A stretch of 5,600 bases of DNA, from contig DGZL01000169.1 of NCBI GenBank assembly GCA_002398515.1, positions 15,464 through 21,063 on the forward strand, written 5' to 3'. A program made the position numbers and the translations under genes. Source of the stretch: Firmicutes bacterium UBA4981. GTDB lineage: Bacteria > Bacillota > SHA-98 > UBA4971. The notes under the pieces were generated by a model. The model had not been told where the DNA came from and searched no databases. It saw only the letters and a list, made by a program, of their open reading frames with translations. Shown here in pieces: positions 1 through 5,371 of this stretch; the stretch's first letter is position 1; every line of letters starts with the position of its first letter.

Positions 1-140
1 CAAATCCAGTCGCGAATCCAGTTGCGAATCCGGCCGCATCGCCGGCCGCATGGCCAGTCGCGAATCCAAATGAGAACCCTAGGCATCACACCCAGGCACG
101 ACCCGGCTTGAGTCTTCCGATTTTATGCTGTACCATATAA
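1..140 (+). CDS. Possible C-terminal tail of an upstream gene, Asn-Pro-Val-Ala repeats (partial)
   Basis: The frame starting at base 3 is open from the window edge to a TAA at 138-140. It reads as tetrapeptide repeats (NPVA, NPVA, NPAA, SPAA, WPVA, then NPNENP) followed by about 25 unremarkable residues. Proline/alanine-rich repeats of this kind are common as flexible tails or linkers of bacterial surface and secreted proteins. Differences between units include silent changes (GTC/GTT, CCA/CCG, GCG/GCA), which suits coding in this frame. However, a 12-bp period keeps every frame open: the other two plus frames stop at 70-72 and 109-111, and the minus strand reads as Gly-Phe-Ala-Thr repeats without a nearby start. 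No domain is visible and the function cannot be assigned. It could also be non-coding repeat DNA. Confidence 0.35.
   Translation, partial: NPVANPVANPAASPAAWPVANPNENPRHHTQARPGLSLPILCCTI
3..74. repeat. 12-bp tandem repeat, about six degenerate units
   Basis: Six consecutive 12-base units have the consensus AATCCAGTCGCG. The third and fourth units are the most diverged and share a second exact duplication, CCGGCCGCAT at 30-39 and 42-51, which is again 12 bases apart. The array is cut by the window edge, so its full length is unknown. The period is a multiple of three, as expected for a repeat inside a coding region. Confidence 0.8.
108..136 (+). promoter_or_regulatory. Weak sigma70-type promoter candidate for the hydantoinase-family gene
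   Basis: TTGAGT at 108-113 and TACCAT at 131-136 are separated by 17 bases, and each matches its consensus hexamer at four of six positions. It lies about 100 bases before the start at 243 and would overlap the end of the putative upstream coding tail. A second TACCATAAT at 192-200 resembles a -10 box but has no acceptable -35 at normal spacing (TTGAAA at 164-169 is 22-25 bases away). The match is modest and could be chance. Confidence 0.25.
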
Positions 141-172
141 ACTGATGTGAAAACCAGATCATTTTGAAATGT

Positions 173-188
173 CCTCACGTGCGTGGGG
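173..188. promoter_or_regulatory. Short inverted repeat in the leader of the hydantoinase-family gene
   Basis: CCTCACG at 173-179 faces CGTGGGG at 182-188 across a two-base gap, pairing at seven positions with one G-T wobble. A two-base loop is too tight for a full RNA hairpin, so a protein-binding dyad is the more natural reading. It sits between the promoter candidate and the start codon. No regulator is identifiable. Confidence 0.25.
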
Positions 189-226
189 GCGTACCATAAT
201 AACCAGTGACATATGGCAACAAGTGC

Positions 227-232
227 AGGTGA
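227..232 (+). promoter_or_regulatory. Ribosome-binding site candidate that favours the start at 243
   Basis: AGGTGA at 227-232 lies 10 bases before the ATG at 243-245. The in-frame ATG at 213 has no purine-rich Shine-Dalgarno match in the preceding 20 bases. Starting at 243 gives Met followed three residues later by the GIDVGG phosphate loop, the usual N-terminus of this family, whereas 213 adds ten unconserved residues. Confidence 0.45.
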
Positions 233-242
233 ACAGACGGAC

Positions 243-2051
243 ATGGTCATTGTAGGAATAGATGTAGGTGGAACGAACACCGATGCCGCGCTCGTGTCGG
301 AAGGAAGGGTCCTTGCCACCGCTAAGGTGCCCACTCGCCATGATCAACTACTGGAAAGCACAACCTCGGCATTTGAGAAGCTTCTCGACGCATATAGCGG
401 CCCGGCTCTGCCAGGCCCAATAGAACTCCACTTGAGCACAACCTTGTCTACAAACGCAATCATCGAAGGGCAGGGAGACCTCACAGCCGTCCTGGCAACT
501 CCCGGCCCCGGGATGAACGTCACCGAACTGGGTTTAGGATTTCCAATCTACGTTCTGTCAGGCTCAGTGGATCACAGAGGCCGTGAAGTTGCGCCTATCA
601 ACCGGGAAGAAGTCATAGACTCTATCAGTCAAGCTGAAGACAACGGCGCTAAGGCCCTAGCTGTAGTGGGCAAGTTCTCGCACAGAAACCCCACCCACGA
701 ACTGGAGATCGAAAAACTCATCCTAGAAAGGGCTTCTGAACGAGTGCCCCGCGGAGAAGAGACATCCTCCGGAACGAAAAAACCGCCCGGCAGAGAGAAA
801 GGCGGAAATGCGTCTTCTGAAGAAGTGCTGTCCCAATCAGGCTACATCACACTGGGACACAGACTTTCAGGGCGTCCTAACTTCCCGCGTCGGATGGCCA
901 CTGCATATCTTAATGCAAGCATAGCCCGACGTCAGGCTGTGTTCGTGGACATGACCCGCGAGTTTATGGTCCGTGGAAAGGACGTCCACCGGGTATTCCT
1001 GCTGAAAGCGGACGGAGGCGCCATGCAGTTGGAGGATTCCCTACTCCGTCCTGTTGAGACCATTCTCTCAGGTCCTGCAGCAAGTATCATGGGCGCAGAA
1101 GCCTTGTCGGCCTACCCAGACTCAAACACGGTAATCGTGGACATAGGAGGCACAACCACTGACATCTCCGTGCAAGTCAAAGGGGATACTGTTTTTCAGA
1201 GGCAAGGGGCTGAAATCTCAGGATTCAAAACGCTTGTCCCTGCCCTCTTCTCAAGATCCATCGGTCTCGGAGGCGATTCAGAGATAAGGGTCGTCCGCCA
1301 TGCTGGAGCTGATGTCCTCGATATAGAGCTTGAAATCGGTCCGAGGCGTGCAGGAACCCCGGCTGCGTTCGGCGGTAGCTGTGTTACTCCCACCGATGCA
1401 GCAGTGGCCCTGGGGTTAGCAAAGATAGGCAGCGCTTCGCTGGCAATAAAGGCTCTGGCTGATTTCGCTGAGCCTTACGGCCTGGGACCAAAAGAGCTGG
1501 CCACAAAGATCATGGATACCTTCACCCGGCAGTTTGTATCTGCAATCAAAGAAACCTATGCGTACCTCGAATCACAACCTGTCTATACCGTCTCAGAGAT
1601 GCTGGCCCCGCCTGACATCCGTCCTGAGGCACTGATAGGCCTCGGTGCCCCTGCAGGGGTCTTCATCCCTCCTGTAGCTCGGCGCCTGGGACTGAAATAC
1701 CAGGTCCTGCCCTATCATGAAAGCGCAAACGCTATAGGAGCTGCAGCAAGCCGTCCGACAGCTGCGATAACCTTACACGCGGACACAGCTCTAGGCGTCA
1801 TGACAGTGCCGGAAGCTGACTACGTAGGCAGAATTGAAAGGCCTGTCCTCTTTGGCATCAACCAAGCCCGTGAGGAAGCCATAGCATGGGCAACCGGGTT
1901 CGGGAAGAGACTAGGCCTTGATGAGGCTGACAATGTCCAGATAGTAGAGGAAGAGAGCTTCAATATCGTGCGGGGATTCCATACCGTAGGACGCGTCTTC
2001 ATGATTCGCGCCCAGGTCAGGCCAGGGGTTGCGAGGATCTGCGCTCCCTAG
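243..2051 (+). CDS. Hydantoinase A / 5-oxoprolinase family protein (ATP-binding ASKHA fold), short form
   Basis: Residues are numbered from the ATG at 243 (602 aa; the alternative ATG at 213 would give 612). The N-terminal Hydant_A_N region spans roughly 1-165 and begins with the phosphate-1 loop GIDVGGTNTD (5-14), followed by the conserved STTLSTNAI (65-73). The Hydantoinase_A core (about 195-505) carries NFPRR (213-217), ADGGAM (256-261), LSGPAAS (275-281), the second phosphate loop DIGGTTTD (300-307), GLGGDS (341-346), TPTDAAVALG (382-391) and ESANAIGAAAS (493-503). Characterised relatives use ATP to open cyclic amides such as hydantoins and 5-oxoproline. The substrate here is unknown. It is shorter than the roughly 680-700 residues of classical HyuA and is followed not by HyuB but by a deacetylase-like gene. 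A hydrophilic 27-residue insertion (about 164-190) sits between the two domains and is bracketed by direct repeats. The protein is probably cytoplasmic, with no signal peptide or membrane segment. Family assignment is firm; function is inferred. Confidence 0.93.
   Translation: MVIVGIDVGGTNTDAALVSEGRVLATAKVPTRHDQLLESTTSAFEKLLDAYSGPALPGPIELHLSTTLSTNAIIEGQGDLTAVLATPGPGMNVTELGLGFPIYVLSGSVDHRGREVAPINREEVIDSISQAEDNGAKALAVVGKFSHRNPTHELEIEKLILERASERVPRGEETSSGTKKPPGREKGGNASSEEVLSQSGYITLGHRLSGRPNFPRRMATAYLNASIARRQAVFVDMTREFMVRGKDVHRVFLLKADGGAMQLEDSLLRPVETILSGPAASIMGAEALSAYPDSNTVIVDIGGTTTDISVQVKGDTVFQRQGAEISGFKTLVPALFSRSIGLGGDSEIRVVRHAGADVLDIELEIGPRRAGTPAAFGGSCVTPTDAAVALGLAKIGSASLAIKALADFAEPYGLGPKELATKIMDTFTRQFVSAIKETYAYLESQPVYTVSEMLAPPDIRPEALIGLGAPAGVFIPPVARRLGLKYQVLPYHESANAIGAAASRPTAAITLHADTALGVMTVPEADYVGRIERPVLFGINQAREEAIAWATGFGKRLGLDEADNVQIVEEESFNIVRGFHTVGRVFMIRAQVRPGVARICAP
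733..828 (+). repeat. Direct-repeat pair bracketing a 27-codon insertion in the hydantoinase-family gene
   Basis: CTTCTGAACGAGTGC (733-747) and CTTCTGAAGAAGTGC (814-828) match at 13 of 15 bases and are exactly 81 bases, or 27 codons, apart. Both copies are in the same frame (ASERVP versus SSEEVL). Between them the protein is Gly/Lys/Glu/Ser/Pro-rich, with no hydrophobic stretch. Collapsing one repeat plus the intervening DNA leaves a smooth join from the helix of the first domain to YITLGHRLSG of the second. That suggests insertion or slippage rather than an ancestral segment. A CCGCC/GGCGG inverted pair (783-787, 801-805) lies inside. Confidence 0.6.
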
Positions 2052-2274
2052 GATCAATCCTCGCCCAAAGGACAACTCTCTTGATTCTCGTAGTGTCTAT
2101 AGACCCTACAGGCCTTAGGGGTGTTGCGCACCTGTGATTCTCGTGATTCCTGTGGTCCCTAGATGCATTCGGTGTCTTCTGTGGCTCTCGGCACTACTGC
2201 GGTTATCTTAGTTCTCGTGCCTCTATTAGTTCTTGAAGGCCCGGACTCTTCCGGGGCAACGGAGGTCATAGTAA
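2052..2274. other. Intergenic gap, pyrimidine-rich, with small repeats and hairpins
   Basis: TTCTCGT occurs three times on the plus strand (2085-2091, 2138-2144, 2212-2218), the first two inside a longer shared TGATTCTCGT. A small hairpin, CCCTA (2104-2108) with TAGGG (2116-2120), follows the hydantoinase stop but lacks a T-tract, so it is a poor terminator. A second, CCCGG (2240-2244) with CCGGG (2251-2255), ends five bases before the next ribosome-binding site. I see no convincing -35/-10 pair, so read-through from the upstream gene is possible. Confidence 0.5.
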
Positions 2275-2288
2275 GTGCAAACAAGTAA
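2163..2288 (+). CDS. Possible 41-residue single-pass membrane peptide (unproven small ORF)
   Basis: The ATG at 2163 opens a 41-codon frame ending at TAA 2286-2288, overlapping the following gene's start by 14 bases. The peptide has a polar start (MHSVSS), one strongly hydrophobic stretch of about 18 residues (roughly 7-24, rich in Val/Leu/Ile) and a polar, acidic tail, the layout of a small single-pass membrane protein. The overlap would allow translational coupling. Against it, there is no Shine-Dalgarno sequence before 2163, a TAG stop directly precedes the ATG, and the T-rich DNA alone biases translations towards hydrophobic residues. I do not recognise a family. Confidence 0.2.
   Translation: MHSVSSVALGTTAVILVLVPLLVLEGPDSSGATEVIVSANK
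2261..2267 (+). promoter_or_regulatory. Strong ribosome-binding site for a GTG start
   Basis: GGAGGTC at 2261-2267 lies seven bases before the GTG at 2275, with near-perfect complementarity to the 16S anti-Shine-Dalgarno sequence. It fixes the start of the deacetylase-family gene at a non-ATG codon. Confidence 0.8.
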
Positions 2289-3615
2289 ACACAAGGTAGG
2301 ACTTATTTTCTTCCCCGCTTTTGACTGGGCAATTACCCCGGATCACCCGGAGCGGGAAGAACGGCTCCTTTATACAAGAGATCAAATCATGGAAGAAGGC
2401 CTCTTGGACGTCCCCGGCATCGAGGAATACAGGCCTGAAATCGCAGAAGACGCCCACATAAATCGCATACATGTATGTGTCCCTGATGTATCCGGAGTCA
2501 TTACTGAATCTCACAGGATCGCAGCAGGCGGAACAATGGTCGCATCTGACCTTGTCCTGAGAGGCAAGGTGGACCGAGCGTTCGCGCTCCTCCGTCCGCC
2601 GGGTCATCACGCCATGCGAATAGTCCACGGGTCACGGGGATTTTGCCTGGTAAACAATGAAGCCGTAATGGTGGAACACATCCGTCATACGTACGGCTCG
2701 GACATGCGCATCGCCATAGTGGACACTGACGCACATCATGCTGACGGCACTCAGGATATCTTCTATAATGACCCCGGGATACTGCACATCTCCCTCCATC
2801 AGGACGGACGCACGCTCTATCCGGGGACAGGGTTCATTGAAGAGCGAGGTGGACCGGCAGCTTACGGAAACACTGTAAACGTGCCCCTTCCTCCCGGAAC
2901 CGGAGATGAAGGGATTCTATACGTCTTGGAAAACCTTGTCCTTCCTATACTCGAAGACTTCGAACCTGATGTGGTAGTAAACGCTGCAGGCCAGGACAAT
3001 CACTACACAGACCCCCTTACGAACATGAACTTCACAGCCAGAGGGTATGCCCGTCTTACTGAACTCCTTGCGCCTGACATTGTGGTGCTGGAAGGAGGCT
3101 ATTCTATTGAAGGCGCACTTCCGTATATCAATGCCGGTATCTTGCTGGCCTTGGCAGGCCTGGATTACAGTGCAGCCAAAGAGCCTGACTGGTCCCCGCG
3201 CCTCGCGAGGCAATCTGACGGAGTGACTCAGTATATCGGGGAACTGGTGGATGCTTTAAGGGAAATGTGGAACATGAGAAAGGGCGTTGACCTGGATAGG
3301 ATTTTCGGCGCCACGCCGGTTTATGAGAGAAAGCGCAAAATCTATTATGACACGGACGGCATCTCTGAACAGCAATTCGAGCGTATCGCAAGGTGCAGAT
3401 CGTGCAGCGGCTGGCGATTGATAGTCTCCGGCGCTGTCCATGACATCGGAAAAGTCTCACGTGTAGCTGCAATAATCGTCCCATGGCATGCTTGCCTCGC
3501 CTGCAGAAGCGCTGCGGAATCGGAGTTTGAAAAAGCATGCAAAGAGCCACAACTGGACTACGTATACTTGCAGGATACGGAACAGGATAGGTTCCTCACA
3601 AGATCACGCGCTTGA
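2275..3615 (+). CDS. Histone deacetylase superfamily zinc amidohydrolase with C-terminal CxxC...CxxC extension
   Basis: The 446-residue protein starts at GTG. The arginase/deacetylase-fold domain occupies about 1-300 and looks catalytically intact: the His pair in RPPGHHA (H111, H112), GFCLVNN (122-128), the DTDAHHADG block with D152 and H154 as zinc ligands and D150 and D157 in supporting positions, PGTG (183-186), a third zinc ligand D241 in AAGQDNH, and the transition-state Tyr276 in LEGGY. Bacterial relatives remove acetyl groups from polyamines, protein lysines or other small amides by zinc-dependent hydrolysis. The substrate here cannot be read from sequence. Residues about 300-446 go beyond a minimal deacetylase and carry C374-x2-C377 and C407-x2-C410, a likely structural zinc ribbon. 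No signal peptide or membrane segment is seen, so it is probably cytoplasmic. It lies downstream of and co-oriented with the hydantoinase-family gene. AcuC-like or acetylpolyamine amidohydrolase are alternative labels. Confidence 0.93.
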   Translation: MQTSKHKVGLIFFPAFDWAITPDHPEREERLLYTRDQIMEEGLLDVPGIEEYRPEIAEDAHINRIHVCVPDVSGVITESHRIAAGGTMVASDLVLRGKVDRAFALLRPPGHHAMRIVHGSRGFCLVNNEAVMVEHIRHTYGSDMRIAIVDTDAHHADGTQDIFYNDPGILHISLHQDGRTLYPGTGFIEERGGPAAYGNTVNVPLPPGTGDEGILYVLENLVLPILEDFEPDVVVNAAGQDNHYTDPLTNMNFTARGYARLTELLAPDIVVLEGGYSIEGALPYINAGILLALAGLDYSAAKEPDWSPRLARQSDGVTQYIGELVDALREMWNMRKGVDLDRIFGATPVYERKRKIYYDTDGISEQQFERIARCRSCSGWRLIVSGAVHDIGKVSRVAAIIVPWHACLACRSAAESEFEKACKEPQLDYVYLQDTEQDRFLTRSRA

Positions 3616-3649
3616 AACCTATGGTTGCGAGCGTAATGGGATCCACAGT

Positions 3650-3670
3650 CGCAGGCACATTAAGCCTGCG
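3650..3670. repeat. Small perfect hairpin after the deacetylase gene
   Basis: CGCAGGC (3650-3656) pairs perfectly with GCCTGCG (3664-3670) around a seven-base loop, 34 bases past the stop codon. No T-tract follows on either strand, so it is not a canonical intrinsic terminator, though it could stabilise the transcript's 3' end. Confidence 0.4.
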
Positions 3671-3736
3671 TATGGAACATAGCAAAACCCATCGCTGTAA
3701 GCGCGACAGAACCTGCGCTAATCATTTAGGGATCAC

Positions 3737-3773
3737 GAAGGCTCTCCGCCATCTAAGAGGCGCGAGAGCCTTC
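3737..3773. terminator. Long hairpin, possible bidirectional terminator between convergent genes
   Basis: GAAGGCTCTC (3737-3746) pairs perfectly with GAGAGCCTTC (3764-3773). The stem continues inward as CGCC (3747-3750) with GGCG (3759-3762) after one bulged base (C3763), giving about 14 pairs and an eight-base loop. It lies 121 bases after the deacetylase stop and 72 bases after the hydrolase stop, the expected place for a shared terminator. Neither side has a run of T residues, so termination efficiency is doubtful and another role, such as 3'-end protection, is possible. Confidence 0.45.
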
Positions 3774-3845
3774 ATCGCATTACAGTGCATAAACGTTACT
3801 CATAGCGTTCCGCCACCAGGGTTGAGTTGTCGTGACAGACAAGTG

Positions 3846-5213
3846 TTACTTACAGCTCTCGCCTACGAAGCTCACGATCTCCTCAAGAAAGCCCGGTGCA
3901 AGCGGTAATTCAGGATTGCTGTAAGCTACCAGGTTTACCTGAGGATCAAGTGGCGCCTCTTTCAAAACATGGTTCATGCCGTCAAAAATCTTGAGCTGCG
4001 CATCAGGCTTTGCTTTCGCCAGCAATTTCGCATCCTCAACCGACACCTGCAAGTCAGTTGTGCCTTGCAGGATCAACACAGGAACATCCAAGTTTGCAAT
4101 TTCAATAGCAGGATCATACTTGAACCATGAAATCATGTACGGCTGTACGCTGGGTCTAAACACCGCCGCGAGCTCAGGACTTACCTTCTCGACTGTCCTT
4201 CCCTTCTTCAGGTCGTCCATGATCGCGTGACTTTCATCTCTGATGTCCTTCGCTTGATTGGCCAGTTGCTCCTCAATCAGCTCGTATGCGGGTTTACCTG
4301 CGCCTGCAACTGAGATAACACCTGAAAGGCCTGAGACCTTATTGGCAGCCGCCATGCCGATTAGAGATCCTTCACTATGGCCGAGCACTACCACACCTGA
4401 GAAGCGAGTGTCGTTCTGCAAAAGCTTAATCCATGCGACTACATCGTCTACGTAGTCATCAAACCGCAAGTCGGCTTCACTTGTCAAAGCGCCTGCGCTT
4501 GCTGCAATACCCCGCTTGTCAAAACGCACCGAGGCAATACCTTCTTCCGCAAGGCCTTGAGCAATCATCTTCAGACTGTCGTTCTTGCCAGGTAAAAGAG
4601 GAGTATTACCGTCACGGTCAGTAGGGCCTGATCCTGCGTGCATCAGAACAACAGGACACTTTGCCGGAGCCTCCGGAAGCTGAAGGGTTCCGTGGATTTT
4701 GCCTGTAGGAGTCTGGAGGATAATATCCTCCGCCTTGCCGGCCGCTACCGGCGCCTCGGACACGCCGGCCTCCGGAACCATTCTCTTCAGATTGAAACTG
4801 CCCTTCACACCGCTCTGCAAGAAGTCCCCTGAAATCTCGTCACCGGCCAAAACACCGTCGAAATCAGCTTTGGCATTAGGCACAGGCAGTTCAAAATGGA
4901 TTTTCGGGGATTCGTACTTGATATTGGTAAGAGGCAACTGGAACGCTCCTTGCTGAGGAATGTCGATAGTCCCTGACAGTACATCTTCGTCAACTGCAAA
5001 ATCTACCTTTATGATGAGTTCTTGTCCCATCACATTTATAGCGCCTTCCCAGTGTCCTTCTATTTCATGAAAACTCGCATCCTGTGCCTCTGTACATCCG
5101 CTGACCACACAAGCGCTCAATAGTAGAAAAAGAGCGAGCGTAGCAACTAAAGCGACGAAGGCAGCTGAGGGAACTGCAAAGACCACAGATTCCCCGGCTG
5201 ACGTTCTCTCCAT
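3846..5213 (-). CDS. Secreted lipoprotein alpha/beta hydrolase (serine hydrolase) with N-terminal beta-rich domain
   Basis: The 455-residue protein starts at ATG with GGGGG nine bases upstream. Residues 1-40 form a signal peptide: a hydrophobic core at about 15-37 and two lipobox-like sites, LSAC (Cys35) and VSGC (Cys40), so it is probably lipid-anchored outside the membrane. Residues 48-143 form a beta-rich domain beginning GHWEG, as found in front of related hydrolases. After a short linker the alpha/beta-hydrolase domain (about 162-455) shows HAGSGPTDRDGN (192-203, oxyanion region), RFDKRG (230-235), the nucleophile elbow GHSEGS (278-283, Ser280), likely acid Asp387 in LQGTTDLQV, and catalytic His415 in GMNH. 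The triad looks intact. Family members are esterases or peptidase-like hydrolases, and the substrate is unknown. It converges on the deacetylase gene and appears monocistronic within the window, with its own promoter. Confidence 0.93.
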   Translation of the reverse strand: MERTSAGESVVFAVPSAAFVALVATLALFLLLSACVVSGCTEAQDASFHEIEGHWEGAINVMGQELIIKVDFAVDEDVLSGTIDIPQQGAFQLPLTNIKYESPKIHFELPVPNAKADFDGVLAGDEISGDFLQSGVKGSFNLKRMVPEAGVSEAPVAAGKAEDIILQTPTGKIHGTLQLPEAPAKCPVVLMHAGSGPTDRDGNTPLLPGKNDSLKMIAQGLAEEGIASVRFDKRGIAASAGALTSEADLRFDDYVDDVVAWIKLLQNDTRFSGVVVLGHSEGSLIGMAAANKVSGLSGVISVAGAGKPAYELIEEQLANQAKDIRDESHAIMDDLKKGRTVEKVSPELAAVFRPSVQPYMISWFKYDPAIEIANLDVPVLILQGTTDLQVSVEDAKLLAKAKPDAQLKIFDGMNHVLKEAPLDPQVNLVAYSNPELPLAPGFLEEIVSFVGESCK

Positions 5214-5229
5214 CTACAACATCCCCCTT

Positions 5230-5258
5230 CATATAAAAAGCCTTGAAAAGTATGTCTA
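5230..5258 (-). promoter_or_regulatory. Sigma70/sigmaA-type promoter for the lipoprotein hydrolase
   Basis: Read on the minus strand, TAGACA (5258-5253) matches the -35 consensus at five of six positions. After an ideal 17-base spacer, TATATG (5235-5230) matches the -10 at four of six. Transcription would begin near 5223, only about 10 bases before the ATG, so the transcript would start at or inside the G-rich ribosome-binding site. That geometry is unusual, and it means either a near-leaderless message or that the real promoter lies further upstream. Confidence 0.45.
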
Positions 5259-5259
5259 T

Positions 5260-5281
5260 CTTCTACGTGCCTTCTACGTGC
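5260..5281. repeat. Perfect tandem 11-bp repeat next to the hydrolase -35 box
   Basis: CTTCTACGTGC occurs twice back to back (5260-5270 and 5271-5281), starting one base upstream of the -35 hexamer with respect to the minus-strand gene. The 11-base period is about one helical turn, so two protein subunits would bind the same face of the DNA. A partial copy in the opposite orientation, GCACGTA, lies at 5332-5338. This is the typical position of an activator site; the regulator is unknown. Confidence 0.6.
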
Positions 5282-5346
5282 TTTGAGGATCATCCCGATC
5301 CAGGTGCAGCGTGCTTAGCCTGAACATACACGCACGTAAATACCGT

Positions 5347-5371
5347 AGAATATGTACATCGTACATATTCT
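5347..5371. promoter_or_regulatory. Perfect 11-bp-arm palindrome, operator candidate
   Basis: AGAATATGTAC (5347-5357) and GTACATATTCT (5361-5371) are exact reverse complements separated by ATC. An AT-rich dyad of this size and short spacer is characteristic of a homodimeric repressor or activator site. Without a T-tract on either side it is unlikely to be a terminator. It lies about 90 bases upstream of the hydrolase -35 box and could equally serve a gene beyond the right edge. Confidence 0.5.

Larger units (their letters stand above)
3616..3845. other. Convergent intergenic gap between deacetylase and lipoprotein hydrolase genes
   Basis: This stretch separates two converging stop codons. 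It contains two hairpins, described separately, and no convincing gene. The frames that remain open across it are Arg/His/Cys-rich, lack ribosome-binding sites and overlap the ends of the flanking genes, so they look like chance. Confidence 0.6.

Noticed and set aside
2044..2118. Possible +1 frameshift extension of the hydantoinase-family protein into the following gap
   Set aside because: The annotated C-terminus (FHTVGRVFMIRAQVRPG) already looks complete for the family, and the extension adds only about 24 unconserved residues.
3128..3550. 140-codon minus-strand ORF opposite the deacetylase gene
   Set aside because: It is the antisense shadow of a conserved coding region and its translation is Arg/Cys/His-rich without any family features.
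3660..3725. Minus-strand 21-codon hydrophobic ORF (MISAGSVALTAMG...), possibly a decayed gene fragment
   Set aside because: It is too short, has no ribosome-binding site, and its stop lies in the loop of a small hairpin. No family could be recognised in it or in the neighbouring frame.
3612..3908. Plus-strand 98-codon open frame across the convergent gap, starting at a TTG that overlaps the deacetylase stop
   Set aside because: It has no ribosome-binding site, its composition is Arg/His/Cys-rich, and its last part is antisense to the conserved end of the hydrolase gene.
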